Positions 17,362 through 26,493 of a stretch of 64,000 nt of DNA are shown here, in pieces. A program made the translations under genes and the position numbers. The notes beneath the pieces were generated by a model that ran no database searches, was not told the DNA's origin, and saw only the letters and a list, made by a program, of their open reading frames with translations. The stretch covers positions 124,001-188,000 of the forward strand of contig NZ_JAMYJR010000003.1 of the NCBI RefSeq assembly GCF_024137025.1, written 5' to 3'. The DNA is from Paractinoplanes aksuensis (GTDB lineage Bacteria; Actinomycetota; Actinomycetes; Mycobacteriales; Micromonosporaceae). Every line of letters starts with the position of its first letter. Positions within the stretch are counted from its first letter, which is position 1.

Positions 17362-18258
17362 TCAGTGTTTGACGGCTCCGGTGAAGCGGGCGCGGTAGGT
17401 GGAGGCGCTCAGGCCGTAGTGGGACTTGAAGCGGCGGGCGAAGTAGTTCTGGTCGGGCCAGCCGACGGACTCGCCTATGCGGTTGATGGGCTGGTCGGTG
17501 TGGAGGAGGCGGTCGGCGGCCAGTTCTACGCGGAAGCGGGACAGGTAGGCCATGGGCGGCAGGCCAGTCGCCGACTTGAACAGGCGGACCAGGTAGCCGG
17601 GGGCCAGGTGCAGGTCGGCGGCCAGCTCGGTCAGGGTCCACTGGTGGGCGGGACGGTCCTCCATCATGCGCATGGCGTCCAGGACTGCGGTGTGGGTGCC
17701 GGCGGTGACCTCGGCGATCTGGTCGGTGTCGGCCACGGCTCGGGCCAGGCCGCTCAGGAACAGCATCAGGCGGCCGATCAGGTCGCCGCGGTAGTTGCCG
17801 GGGGGTAGCGTGCGGAGTTTCTGCAGGCCGTCCAGGTGTTCCAGGCTTGCTGTCAGGGCGTCGTCGTGCAGGTGGGTGTAGAGGATGCCGCGGCGCTGGT
17901 TGGCGTAGGGGCCGGTCCAGAGCAGGTGGCCCAGGTGCGGGTCCTGGCGGGTCCAGGCCAGCTCGCGTTGGAGCAACTCCGTTGAGAAGCAGCAGTTGTA
18001 AAGGTCCAGGTGGCGGCAGTTCTCGTAGCCGTGCCAGACGCCGGGGCGGAGCAGGATGGCGTCGCCGACTTGCAGCTCCTGGCGGCCGGCGAGACTGTGA
18101 TGGACACCCGAGCCGGACATGACCACGGCGATCTCGACGAAGCTGTGCGTGTGCACGGGATGTGTGTCCTCGTGCAGATAGTGGCCGGCGTACGCCACCG
18201 AACCGTCGATGAAGTGCAGCAACGTCCGGGTGTTCTCGACCGGGGGCTCTTCGGTCAT
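17362..18258 (-). CDS. AraC family regulator, probable controller of rhamnosidase operon
   Basis: The 298-residue protein has an N-terminal cupin (HPVHTHSFVEIAVVMSGSG, AILLRPGVWHGYENC) and a C-terminal AraC domain (WTLTELAADLHLAPGYLVRL, RIGESVGWPDQNYFARRFKS). The cupin/AraC layout and the divergent position next to an alpha-L-rhamnosidase/ABC operon recall RhaS/RhaR-type and other sugar-responsive regulators. A rhamnose or oligo-rhamnoside effector is inferred from context only. A TACGGT element (18264-18269) five bases before the ATG suggests a nearly leaderless message. Confidence 0.88.
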   Translation of the reverse strand: MTEEPPVENTRTLLHFIDGSVAYAGHYLHEDTHPVHTHSFVEIAVVMSGSGVHHSLAGRQELQVGDAILLRPGVWHGYENCRHLDLYNCCFSTELLQRELAWTRQDPHLGHLLWTGPYANQRRGILYTHLHDDALTASLEHLDGLQKLRTLPPGNYRGDLIGRLMLFLSGLARAVADTDQIAEVTAGTHTAVLDAMRMMEDRPAHQWTLTELAADLHLAPGYLVRLFKSATGLPPMAYLSRFRVELAADRLLHTDQPINRIGESVGWPDQNYFARRFKSHYGLSASTYRARFTGAVKH

Positions 18259-18263
18259 GCCTC

Positions 18264-18269
18264 ACCGTA
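18264..18269 (-). promoter_or_regulatory. -10 element TACGGT of AraC gene
   Basis: Minus-strand TACGGT lies five bases before the ATG at 18258. Confidence 0.4.
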
Positions 18270-18412
18270 GGCCCCCAGGTGAATTTCGTGCTACCTCCGG
18301 TTCATCACGGGCTATGTCGTGGGCCACACCGACCCAGAGGATCGGGGGCACGGCGAAACGTTCTCGCCACCAAAACGAAACATTGTGATCGCCTTCTCGT
18401 CGCGTCGGTTCT

Positions 18413-18424
18413 TGAATCGTTTCA
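18413..18424 (+). promoter_or_regulatory. LacI-type operator-like site upstream of rhamnosidase
   Basis: TGAATCGTTTCA is an imperfect palindrome with a central CG, the usual form of LacI-family operators, 39 bp upstream of the rhamnosidase ATG. The cognate regulator is not in this window; the adjacent regulator is AraC-type. Confidence 0.35.
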
Positions 18425-18463
18425 CCGGCGGAAGGCGGTACGTAACGCCCGCACAGGAGTGAC

Positions 18464-21400
18464 ATGCCGGACATTTCTCCACCCGCCGCCCTTCGCTTCG
18501 ACCATCACCCCGCCCCTGTGCTCGGCCTCGGCAATCCCACCCCGCGCCTCTCCTGGCAGGTGTCGTCCGCCCCCGCCACCTACACACAGACTCGATACGA
18601 AATCGAGATCACCCGCCCGGCCGCCCCGGCCTCCACGAACAGCGGCGCAGCCGCCCAGCCGGCCGCCGAAGGCAGGGGGAACAGCGGTCCGGCCGCCCCG
18701 GCGTCTACGAACAGCGGCGCAGCCGCCCAGCCGGCCGCCGAAGGCAGCGGGAACAGCGGCCCGGCCGCCCAGTTGGGTGCCGAAGGCAGCGCGGACAGCG
18801 GGCCGGCCGCCCAGGCGAGCAGCGCGCCGGCCGGTGGCGCGGCCACCGAGGTCTTCACGGTTGTGTCGGGGGAGCAGGTTCTGGTGCCGTGGCCGGGGGC
18901 GCCGCTCGTGTCGCGGGAGGCGGCATCCGTACGGGTGCGGGTCGGGGACGACGACGGCTGGAGCGACTGGAGCGAGGCGGCCACGGTCGAGACCGGGCTG
19001 CTCGACGCAGCCGACTGGAGCGCCCGCTTTGTCGCCGCGCGGGAGATCGGCGCCTGGGGAAGCCCGTCGCCGATTCTCACCGGCACGGTCGAGCTGCCGG
19101 CCGGCGTTGTGAAGGGGCGTCTCTACGCCACCGCGCACGGGCTCTACGAGGCCACGCTCAACGGCACCCGGGTCGGCGATGAGCAGCTCGCGCCGGGCTG
19201 GACCGCCTACCAACACCGGCTGCGTTACCAGTCGCACGATGTCACCGCGCTGCTCGCCGAGGGTGTGAACCGGCTCGAGGTGCAGCTCGGCAACGGCTGG
19301 TTCCGTGGTTACCTGGGCTTCCGCAACCAGCACAGCCTCTACGGCGACCGCCTCGCGCTGCTGGCCCAGCTCGAGGTCGAGACCGCCGACGGCCGCGTCC
19401 ACACGCTCGCCACCGACGGCTCCTGGACCGCTCGCGAGGGCACCACCACGAGCGACGACCTCTACAACGGCCAGCACATCGACCTGCGCCGCGAGCTCGG
19501 CCCGCAAAGCCCGGTCGACGTCCTCGACGCCGACCTCGGTCGGCTGGTGGCGCCGGACGGCCCGCCCGTCCGCGTCACCGACGTGCTGCCGGCCGTCGCC
19601 GTCACCACCTCGCCGTCCGGGAGGACGCTGGTCGACTTCGGCCAGAACGTGGTCGGCTGGGTCCGACTCACCGTGCGCGGCGCCCAGCAAGGTCAGCCCG
19701 TGACAGTGCGGCACGCCGAGGTGCTCGAGGACGGGGAGCTGGGCGTCCGCCCGTTGCGGGAGGCGAAAGCCACCGACGAATGGATCTTGAGCGACGACGA
19801 TGAGGTGGTGCTCGAGCCCGGCCTGACGTTCCACGGATTCCGGTACGCCGAGGTCACCGGCGTCGACAACCTCGAAACGGCCGACATCGAGGCCGTGGTC
19901 GTCGGCTCCGATCTGCGCCGCACCGGCTGGTTCGAATCGTCGCACGAGCTGCTGAACCGGTTCCACGAGAACGTCGTCTGGGGCATGCGCGGCAACTTCG
20001 TCGACGTGCCCACCGACTGCCCGCAGCGCGACGAGCGCCTCGGCTGGACCGGCGACATCCAGGTCTTCTCGCCCACTGCGTCTTTCCTGTTCGACTCGGC
20101 CGGTTTCCTCACCAACTGGCTGGCCGACCTGGCCGCCGAGCAGCAGAAGGACGGTTCGGTGCCGCATGTCGTGCCGGACGTGATCCGGCAGACCGGCCCG
20201 GCCGCCGCGGCCTGGGGCGACGCCGCCGCTATCGTGCCCTGGGTGGTCTACCAGCGCACCGGCGACGCCGGCCTGCTGGAGCGGCAGCTGCCGAGTATGC
20301 GGGCCTGGGTCGACCGGATCGCCGGTCTGGCCGGGGCGGGCCGGCTGTGGGCGGGCGGCTTCCAGTTCGGCGACTGGCTCGACCCGGCGGCCCCGCCCGA
20401 GGACCCGTTCCGGGCCAAGGCCGACCCCGACGTCGTGGCCACCGCGCACCTGGCCCGCTCGGCCGAGATCGTGGCCCGGGCCGCCCGGGCGATCGGCGAC
20501 GACGACGTGGCCCGCGAGTACGGCGAGCTGGCCGAGCAGGTGCGGGCCGCGTTCGCCCGCGAGTACGTGACGGCGGGCGGCCGGGTGCTCAGCGACGCCA
20601 CCACCACGTACGCCCTGGCCCTGCAGTGGGCTTTGCTGCCCACCCCCGAGCAGCGCAAGCACGCGGGGGAGCGGCTGGCCGATCTGGTCCGCGCGTCCGG
20701 GTTCCGGATCAGCACCGGCTTCGTCGGCACCCCGCTGATGACCGACGCGCTGACCGACGCCGGGCAGCCCGAGCTCGCATACCGGCTGCTGCTGCAGACG
20801 GGCGTGCCGAGCTGGCTCTACCCGGTGACCATGGGCGCGACCACGATCTGGGAGCGCTGGGACAGCATGCTCCCGGACGGCTCGATCAACCCGGGCCAGA
20901 TGACCTCGTTCAACCACTACGCGCTGGGGGCGGTGGCCGACTGGCTGCACCGGCGCGTGGCCGGCCTCGCGCCCGGCGAACCCGGTTACCGCCGGATCGA
21001 CGTGCGCCCGCAGCCCGACCGGCAGCTCACCCGCGCTGCCGCCAAGCACCTCACCCCGTACGGGGAAGCCTCTGTCTCTTGGCAGCGCGACGGCGGTGAG
21101 CTGCGGCTCGAGGTGGTGGTGCCGGTCGGCGCGACGGCCTCGGTGCACCTGCCCGGCGGCGAAAAAGAAGACGTACGCCATGGGACGCACGCGTGGGTGG
21201 TCGAGGACCCGTACGCCGGGGAAGCCGCCCTACCCGCCGAGCCGACCATCCGGCAGCTCATGGATCACGCGCCGACCTGGGACAAGCTCGTCGCCACCGC
21301 TCGCGAAGCGGGCGTGGTCGACGGCGAAGCCGCGCTGGCCGACAGCGTCCAGCGCTACCTGGACGCGCCCGCGACGGAATTCGCCGACGCCGCCACCGCG

Positions 21401-21475
21401 CACGGCTTCATCCCCGGCGGCGACCAGCTCGCCGCCCGACTGACCGCCCTTCTCTCCCCCTCTTCCGACAAATAA
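18464..21475 (+). CDS. alpha-L-rhamnosidase, GH78
   Basis: A 1003-residue GH78 enzyme without signal peptide, so probably cytoplasmic and acting on imported rhamnosides. The N-terminal region has the beta-sandwich domains (PRLSWQVSS, then KGRLYATAHGLYEATLNGTR and RLEVQLGNGWFRG). The (alpha/alpha)6 barrel contains DCPQRDERLGWTGDIQVF at about residue 518, the loop holding the catalytic acidic residues. MGATTIWERWDSM and SFNHYALGAVADWLHRRVAG come later. An Ala-rich stretch of about 80 residues (48-129), made of 24-residue repeats, interrupts the first beta domain. A ribosome site ACAGGAG precedes the ATG. The ABC importer genes follow after 12 bp. Confidence 0.95.
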   Translation: MPDISPPAALRFDHHPAPVLGLGNPTPRLSWQVSSAPATYTQTRYEIEITRPAAPASTNSGAAAQPAAEGRGNSGPAAPASTNSGAAAQPAAEGSGNSGPAAQLGAEGSADSGPAAQASSAPAGGAATEVFTVVSGEQVLVPWPGAPLVSREAASVRVRVGDDDGWSDWSEAATVETGLLDAADWSARFVAAREIGAWGSPSPILTGTVELPAGVVKGRLYATAHGLYEATLNGTRVGDEQLAPGWTAYQHRLRYQSHDVTALLAEGVNRLEVQLGNGWFRGYLGFRNQHSLYGDRLALLAQLEVETADGRVHTLATDGSWTAREGTTTSDDLYNGQHIDLRRELGPQSPVDVLDADLGRLVAPDGPPVRVTDVLPAVAVTTSPSGRTLVDFGQNVVGWVRLTVRGAQQGQPVTVRHAEVLEDGELGVRPLREAKATDEWILSDDDEVVLEPGLTFHGFRYAEVTGVDNLETADIEAVVVGSDLRRTGWFESSHELLNRFHENVVWGMRGNFVDVPTDCPQRDERLGWTGDIQVFSPTASFLFDSAGFLTNWLADLAAEQQKDGSVPHVVPDVIRQTGPAAAAWGDAAAIVPWVVYQRTGDAGLLERQLPSMRAWVDRIAGLAGAGRLWAGGFQFGDWLDPAAPPEDPFRAKADPDVVATAHLARSAEIVARAARAIGDDDVAREYGELAEQVRAAFAREYVTAGGRVLSDATTTYALALQWALLPTPEQRKHAGERLADLVRASGFRISTGFVGTPLMTDALTDAGQPELAYRLLLQTGVPSWLYPVTMGATTIWERWDSMLPDGSINPGQMTSFNHYALGAVADWLHRRVAGLAPGEPGYRRIDVRPQPDRQLTRAAAKHLTPYGEASVSWQRDGGELRLEVVVPVGATASVHLPGGEKEDVRHGTHAWVVEDPYAGEAALPAEPTIRQLMDHAPTWDKLVATAREAGVVDGEAALADSVQRYLDAPATEFADAATAHGFIPGGDQLAARLTALLSPSSDK
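18619..18834 (+). repeat. 72-bp in-frame repeats inside rhamnosidase gene
   Basis: Units start at 18619, 18691 and 18763 with GGCCGCCCCGGC or GGCCGCCCAG; the first two are nearly identical over 72 bp and the third is shortened. They encode GPAAPASTNSGAAAQPAAEG-type peptides. The insert splits TRYEIEITRP from FTVVSGEQVLVPWPGAPL, which are adjacent in related enzymes as I recall them. Confidence 0.88.
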
Positions 21476-21487
21476 GGGAGCCACTCC

Positions 21488-22813
21488 ATGACACGACGCC
21501 ACACACCACGCATAGCGATCGCCGTGTTCTCCGCCGCCACCCTGGCCCTCGGCGCGTGCAGCGCGGGCAGCCTCGGCAGCAGCGACGACGAAGGCAGCGG
21601 CGGCAGCAAGGTCGCGCTCTCGTTCCTGACCGACAACCAGCCCGAGACGGTCAAGATCGCCGAAGGGCTGGCCGCGGACTTCACGGCCAAGAACCCCGAC
21701 ATCACGATCAAGGTCGAGACCCGGCCGCAGGGCACCGAGGGCGACAACATCGTCAAGACCCGGCTCTCCACCGGCGACATGACCGACATCTTCATGTACA
21801 ACTCGGGCTCGCTGATGCAGGCGCTGGCGCCGCAGAAGAACCTGACCGCGCTGGACGACTTCGCCGGTCAGCTCGACGACAACTTCAAGAAGGCAGTCGG
21901 CTCGGACGGCAAGATCTACGGCGTCCCGTTCGGCAACTACATGGCCGGCGCGATCCTGTACAACAAGGAGGTGTACGACAAGAACGGGCTGAAGGTCCCG
22001 ACCACGTGGGACGAGTTCCAGGCCAACAACGCCAAGCTCAAGGCGGCCGGGGTCGACCCGGTCATCCAGACCTACGGCGAGACCTGGACCTCGCAGCTGT
22101 TCATCCTCGGCGACTACCACAACGTCGAGGCGGCCACCCCGGGCTGGGCCGATCAATACACCAAGAACCAGGCCAAGTACGCCACCACGCCCGCGGCCAA
22201 GGCCGGTTTCGACCACCTGCAGCAGGTGCACGACGCCGGGTACGTGAACAAGGACTTCGCCTCGGCCAAGCTCACCGACGGCCTGAACAAGCTGGCCAAG
22301 GGGCAGGGCGCCCAGTACCCGATCCTGTCGGCCATGGTCAGCCAGCTCATCGCCGACAACCCGGGCAGCGAGAACAAGATCGGCCTGTTCGCCATCCCGG
22401 GCGCCGACGCGGCCAAGAACGGTCTGACCGTGTGGGCGCCCAACGGCCTCTACATCCCGAGCAGCACCACCGGGGACAAGCTCGAGGCGGCCAAGAAGTT
22501 CGCCGGCTTCGTGGCCAGCCCCGACGGCTGCGCCTCGATGGGCAAGGCGTCCACCCCGACCGGCCCGTACGCGGTCACCGGCTGCAAGCTGCCCGACTCG
22601 GTGCCGCAGGCGGTCAAGGACATGCAGACCTACATCGACAAGCAGGGCGCGTCGAGCCTGGCCCTCGAGTTCCTCTCCCCGGTCAAGGGCCCGGCCCTCG
22701 AGCAGATCTGCGTCGAGGTCGGCTCCGGCATCCGCAAGGCCGACGCCGCGGCCAAGCTCTACGACGAGGACGTGAAGAAGCAGGCCCAGCAGCTGGGACT
22801 CGAGGGTTGGTAA
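21488..22813 (+). CDS. sugar ABC transporter substrate-binding lipoprotein
   Basis: A 441-residue family-1 extracellular solute-binding protein. The N-terminus is a lipoprotein signal with lipobox LGAC (Cys24) and a Gly/Ser/Asp tether. The binding domain carries VALSFLTDNQPETVKIAEGL, DIFMYNSGSLMQALAPQKN, YGVPFGNYMAGAILYNKEVY and TWDEFQANNAKLK. It should deliver sugars to the two permeases encoded next. The rhamnosidase upstream suggests rhamnose-containing oligosaccharides as ligand, which is an inference. Confidence 0.93.
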   Translation: MTRRHTPRIAIAVFSAATLALGACSAGSLGSSDDEGSGGSKVALSFLTDNQPETVKIAEGLAADFTAKNPDITIKVETRPQGTEGDNIVKTRLSTGDMTDIFMYNSGSLMQALAPQKNLTALDDFAGQLDDNFKKAVGSDGKIYGVPFGNYMAGAILYNKEVYDKNGLKVPTTWDEFQANNAKLKAAGVDPVIQTYGETWTSQLFILGDYHNVEAATPGWADQYTKNQAKYATTPAAKAGFDHLQQVHDAGYVNKDFASAKLTDGLNKLAKGQGAQYPILSAMVSQLIADNPGSENKIGLFAIPGADAAKNGLTVWAPNGLYIPSSTTGDKLEAAKKFAGFVASPDGCASMGKASTPTGPYAVTGCKLPDSVPQAVKDMQTYIDKQGASSLALEFLSPVKGPALEQICVEVGSGIRKADAAAKLYDEDVKKQAQQLGLEGW

Positions 22814-23724
22814 GCACCCAGGCCCGGCCACGCACCAGCGTGGCCGGGCTGGCCCCGGCCGCCGGTCGCAAGCGGAGCCCGTACCCCAGCTGGTTCTACC
22901 TGCCGGCCGCGATCGTGTACGCGGTGCTGTTCCTGGTGCCGACGGTGACGTCGTTCTACTTCAGCCTGACCCGGTGGAGCATCTTCGACTCCCAGTTCAT
23001 CGGGTTCGACAACTACGTCACGTTCTTCCGTGAGCCCGCGCTGGTCTCGGGCCTGTGGCACACCGTGGTCTACGCGGTGATCACCTCGGGGCTCAAGGTC
23101 GTGCTCGGCCTCGGCCTGGCCGTGCTGCTCACCTCGCAGATCATCGGCCGCGGCTACCTGCGCTCGGTCGTGTTCTTCCCGGTGCTGGTGAGCACGATCG
23201 GGGTCGGCCTGACCTTCACGATCCTGCTCGACCCGGAAGAGGGGCTGATCAACGAGTCCCTGTCGCTGATCGGCATCCAGGGCCCGGGCTGGCTCACCGA
23301 CCCGAGCTTCGCGCTCTTCTCGGTGGCGCTGGTCGACGTGTGGAAGGGCGTCGGCCTGGCCACGCTCATCTACATCGCCGGCATCGTCTCGATCCCGCAG
23401 GAGTACTTCGAGGCGGCCCGGGTCGACGGGGCCACGGCCTGGCAGAACTTCCGCAGCATCGTGCTGCCGCTGGCCCGCCCGGCCACGTTCACGGTGATCC
23501 TGCTGTCGCTGATCGGCGGTCTGCGGTCGTTCGACCTGATCTGGGCCATGACCCGCGGCGGTCCGGGCTTCACCTCGGACGTGATCGCGTCGGTGATCTA
23601 CAAGCAGTACCAGGCCGGCTTCTACGGCCTGTCGACCGCGGGCAACGTGGTGCTGTTCCTGCTGGTGACGGCGATCATCTTCCCGCTGTCGCGGTACCTG
23701 AACAAGAAGGAGGTGGACCTGTGA
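22807..23724 (+). CDS. sugar ABC transporter permease (MalF-like)
   Basis: A membrane permease of about 305 residues with six predicted helices beginning SWFYLPAAIVYAVLFLVPTV. The EAA loop reads EYFEAARVDGATAWQNFRSIVLP near residue 200, the contact site for the ATPase. The start is uncertain. A TTG at 22807 overlaps the preceding stop and has GGGA eight bases upstream; a GTG at 22840 is the alternative. It pairs with the permease that follows on a GTGA overlap. No ATPase gene is present in the operon. Confidence 0.92.
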   Translation: MVSTQARPRTSVAGLAPAAGRKRSPYPSWFYLPAAIVYAVLFLVPTVTSFYFSLTRWSIFDSQFIGFDNYVTFFREPALVSGLWHTVVYAVITSGLKVVLGLGLAVLLTSQIIGRGYLRSVVFFPVLVSTIGVGLTFTILLDPEEGLINESLSLIGIQGPGWLTDPSFALFSVALVDVWKGVGLATLIYIAGIVSIPQEYFEAARVDGATAWQNFRSIVLPLARPATFTVILLSLIGGLRSFDLIWAMTRGGPGFTSDVIASVIYKQYQAGFYGLSTAGNVVLFLLVTAIIFPLSRYLNKKEVDL

Positions 23725-24572
23725 CCGCCGCGGTCGAAGTGCGCCGGAAGCCGCGCAAGAACGTCGTGCTCAGCCTGGTGGCGATCCTGCTGTCCATCGT
23801 GGTGTTCCTGGTGCCGTTCGCGTTCATCCTGCTGACCGCGGTGAAGAGCCGGCAGGAAGCCTCGCAGCTCGACTTCTCGTGGCCCACGCAGTTCCAGTTC
23901 GTGCAGAACTTCGTGGACGTGGTGCAGGCCCGCGACTACATGCTGATCATCGCGTTCATCAACAGCACGATCCTCACCGTGGCCTCGGTGAGCATCATGG
24001 TGGTGCTGGCCGCGATGGTGGCGTTCGTGCTGCAGCGGCGGCGCACGCGGTGGACCGGGTTCGTCAATTTCCTCGTACTGTCGGGTCTGATCATTCCGCC
24101 CGCGGTCGTGCCGACGATCTGGGTTCTGCAGAAACTGGGCCTTTTCCGTACGATGCCCGGCCTGATCCTGGTCGAGGTGGCGTTCGGCCTGTCGTTCTGC
24201 ATCCTGCTGTTCCGCGCGTTCATCGCGACCATCCCGCGCGAGCTCGACGAGGCGGCGATCATCGACGGCGCCGGGCCGATGCGGTTGTTCTTCCGGGTCG
24301 TGCTGCCGCTGCTCAAGTCGGTGATCATCACGTGTGTGGTGGTGCAGTCGGTGACGGTCTTCAACGACTTCGTCAACCCGCTGTACTTCCTGCCGGGCGA
24401 CCAGAACGCCACGGTCCAGCTGACGCTCTACAACTTCTCGAGCGCCTACTCGACCCAGTACAACCTGCTCTTCATGGACATCCTGCTGATCACGATCCCG
24501 CCACTGATCATGTTCTTGTTCTTCAACAAGCGCATCGTGGCCGGCATGACCGCGGGCGCCATCAAGGGCTGA
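23721..24572 (+). CDS. sugar ABC transporter permease (MalG-like)
   Basis: The 283-residue inner-membrane protein is the second permease. The first helix is VVLSLVAILLSIVVFLVPFA. The EAA loop is IPRELDEAAIIDGAGPMRLF at about residues 171-190, and the end KRIVAGMTAGAIKG is typical of MalG-type subunits. The start GTG overlaps the stop of the upstream permease and has AAGGAGGT (23707-23714) before it. It is the last gene of the rhamnosidase operon; a hairpin terminator follows. Confidence 0.93.
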   Translation: MTAAVEVRRKPRKNVVLSLVAILLSIVVFLVPFAFILLTAVKSRQEASQLDFSWPTQFQFVQNFVDVVQARDYMLIIAFINSTILTVASVSIMVVLAAMVAFVLQRRRTRWTGFVNFLVLSGLIIPPAVVPTIWVLQKLGLFRTMPGLILVEVAFGLSFCILLFRAFIATIPRELDEAAIIDGAGPMRLFFRVVLPLLKSVIITCVVVQSVTVFNDFVNPLYFLPGDQNATVQLTLYNFSSAYSTQYNLLFMDILLITIPPLIMFLFFNKRIVAGMTAGAIKG

Positions 24573-24578
24573 CGAGCC

Positions 24579-24610
24579 GGGGGTCGCGCTGTTGCCTCAG
24601 CGCGGCCCCC
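24579..24610. terminator. bidirectional hairpin terminator
   Basis: GGGGGTCGCGCTG and CAGCGCGGCCCCC form a 13-bp stem with one G-T pair and a TTGCCT loop between two convergent genes. It overlaps the stop of the minus-strand GH5 gene. There is no T-tract, as is common in actinomycetes. Confidence 0.65.
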
Positions 24611-26435
24611 TCACACAGAGCAGCGCGTCCGGCGTCCGGGAGGAGAAGATCCTTCCCGTGTACGCGACGCCGGCCGCGTATTCGTCGGCCGCGCACTGCC
24701 CCTTGTAGTTGCCGGTCGCGAACTCCCCGCCCGGGTTGCCGGCGGGCCGGTTGTCGCCGCGGTCGAACCAGACCGCGCGCCCGGTGCCCGCGGCCGCAGT
24801 GGGGGAGGACCCGCAGAGCACGCTCGACATCGCGGCCCCGCGTACGGCGTGACCGACCAGCAGGGAACCGGCCGGGCACTGCAGTTTGGTGTAACCGCTC
24901 GCCCAGTCCGTCGTCACGTGCTGCTCGCCCTTCACGACCTGATAGCCGGTCCACGGCGAGCCGCCTGTGCACAGGGCGCGGTTACCGGTGTGGGCCAGCC
25001 CGGCCAGGCGCTGGCCGTCGGGGCAGGTGGCCTTGCGGGCGCCGCTGTCCCAGTCGGGCTCGGACCGCATCCGCTGCGACGCGATGAAGTCGCCGTGATC
25101 GGGGCTGAGCATCGACCACGGGATCACCGGCTCGATCGGGCCCGTGCGGCCCGAGGCGACGAGGCGGTTCCAGATCGGGGTCCGCCAGTCGTCGAAGCCG
25201 CTCAGCACGCCCGCCTTGTCCCAGAAGAGCAGGCCCCAGCCATTGCTCCCGCGTTGCTCGGTGAAGCCCACGGCCGGCCAGTAGGCGAAGTCGGCGTCCG
25301 TCCGGATCAGGAAGTCCGTGAAGTTCGTGAACCAGGTGCGCTGGGCCGAGCCGGCGGGCGAGTTGCCGCCCACGCCGAACTCGCTGATCCAGACCGGCGC
25401 GGTGAAGTGCTGCCCGGCCTCGGTGGCCACGTAGAGAGCGTCGCGTTGCAGCACCTGGAACAGTTCGTCGCGGCTGAAGTCGCGGTAGCGGGGATCGGTC
25501 GTCTCGCCGGTGCCGGTGGCGCCGCTGTGGTTGGGGCCGGTGTAGTCGTAGAAGTGGGCCGCGTAGACGAGCTTGCCGGATCGCACGAGCGTGTGCGACA
25601 ACGACCGTACGGGCTTGAGGGTGGGCCTTTCGTGGGCGAAGCCGTCGACCGGGATGCCGGTCCAGTTGATGCCCTCGACGATGATCAGCAGGTCGGGGTC
25701 GGCCTCGCGCAGGATCCGGTCGCCCAGGCGCTGCGAGGCCGCGAACCAGTCGTGGTCGTTGCCCCAGCCCCAGTTCGGGTCGTCCAGCACCGTGCGGCGC
25801 ACCTCGTTGTAGAGGTCGGCGCCGACCACACGCGGGTTGTCCCGGTAGCGCCGCGCCATAGTCAGCCAGGTGTCCGCCCAGACCTGGGCGCTCTGGGACG
25901 TGTTCCAGCGCTCGTTGCCGTCGACCGCGCAGCACCAGCGGGTCGTGTTGGTGTGGTTGTTGAGGATCACGGCCAGCCCGGCGCCGGTCAGGGCGGCCAC
26001 CACCTCGTCGTACACTTGAAGCGGGGTCTTGCCGCGAAGTTGCGGGTTGGCGGCCACGTAGCGGTCGGCCACGGGGGTGGCATCGGAGACCATCGCACTG
26101 GAGAACGGCAGGCGCACGCTGTTGACGCCGATCGCCCGGAAGCTGTCGACGATGCCGGCGATCGGCGCCCGGTCGAGGCCCATCGGCACCCGGCCCGAGT
26201 TCTCGCCGGCGTGGTGGTTGGCGTCGGTGTCGACGTCGCCGGAGCCGTTCCAGGTGCCGCTCGCGCCGTGCCAGTTGACCGAGCGCAGCTTGAAGCGGTG
26301 GCCGTCGGCATCCACGATGTAGCGCCCGCGGGTGCTCAGCGGGGCGGTCCAGCCGGTTTCCTGAGCCTGCGCCGGCTGCGGAACGAGCAGAGCGGTGGCA
26401 ACGAGGGCCAATACGAGCGGGACACGCATGAGCAT
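24597..26435 (-). CDS. secreted GH5-type glycoside hydrolase with Cys-repeat C-terminus
   Basis: The 612-residue protein has a signal peptide (MLMRVPLVLALVATALLVPQ; cleavage after AQA). The GH5 barrel reads FKLRSVNWHGASG, AVILNNHTNT, LYNEV (acid/base Glu ~211) and WISEFGVGG (nucleophile Glu ~352). Members include cellulases and mannanases; the specificity is not evident. After residue ~430 come three Cys-containing modules of similar layout (ATCPDGQRLAGLAHTGNRALC, LQCPAGSLLVGHAV with a later Cys, QCAADEYAAGVAYTG with a later Cys). I do not recognise them as a known binding domain. Met codons at 26435 or 26429 could start the gene. Confidence 0.88.
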   Translation of the reverse strand: MLMRVPLVLALVATALLVPQPAQAQETGWTAPLSTRGRYIVDADGHRFKLRSVNWHGASGTWNGSGDVDTDANHHAGENSGRVPMGLDRAPIAGIVDSFRAIGVNSVRLPFSSAMVSDATPVADRYVAANPQLRGKTPLQVYDEVVAALTGAGLAVILNNHTNTTRWCCAVDGNERWNTSQSAQVWADTWLTMARRYRDNPRVVGADLYNEVRRTVLDDPNWGWGNDHDWFAASQRLGDRILREADPDLLIIVEGINWTGIPVDGFAHERPTLKPVRSLSHTLVRSGKLVYAAHFYDYTGPNHSGATGTGETTDPRYRDFSRDELFQVLQRDALYVATEAGQHFTAPVWISEFGVGGNSPAGSAQRTWFTNFTDFLIRTDADFAYWPAVGFTEQRGSNGWGLLFWDKAGVLSGFDDWRTPIWNRLVASGRTGPIEPVIPWSMLSPDHGDFIASQRMRSEPDWDSGARKATCPDGQRLAGLAHTGNRALCTGGSPWTGYQVVKGEQHVTTDWASGYTKLQCPAGSLLVGHAVRGAAMSSVLCGSSPTAAAGTGRAVWFDRGDNRPAGNPGGEFATGNYKGQCAADEYAAGVAYTGRIFSSRTPDALLCVRGPR

Positions 26436-26481
26436 CTATATATCGTCTCCGGCGGCCGAAGGCGATCCTTCCGGCTTCCCG

Positions 26482-26487
26482 TAACGT
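26482..26487 (+). promoter_or_regulatory. -10 element TAACGT of alcohol dehydrogenase gene
   Basis: TAACGT, six bases, then the ATG at 26494: a leaderless arrangement within the 58-bp gap shared with the divergent GH5 gene. Confidence 0.5.
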
Positions 26488-26493
26488 TGCAGC

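Noticed and set aside
17018..18265. 415-codon Pro/His/Arg-rich minus-strand frame through the minisatellite
   Set aside because: It is a by-product of 15-bp units and of the out-of-frame reading of the AraC gene. The residues HRTPRHLAP repeat only because the DNA does.
19929..19946. tRNA T-loop-like sequence GGTTCGAATCGTCG
   Set aside because: It lies inside the rhamnosidase coding sequence in a conserved region, with no cloverleaf partner stems.
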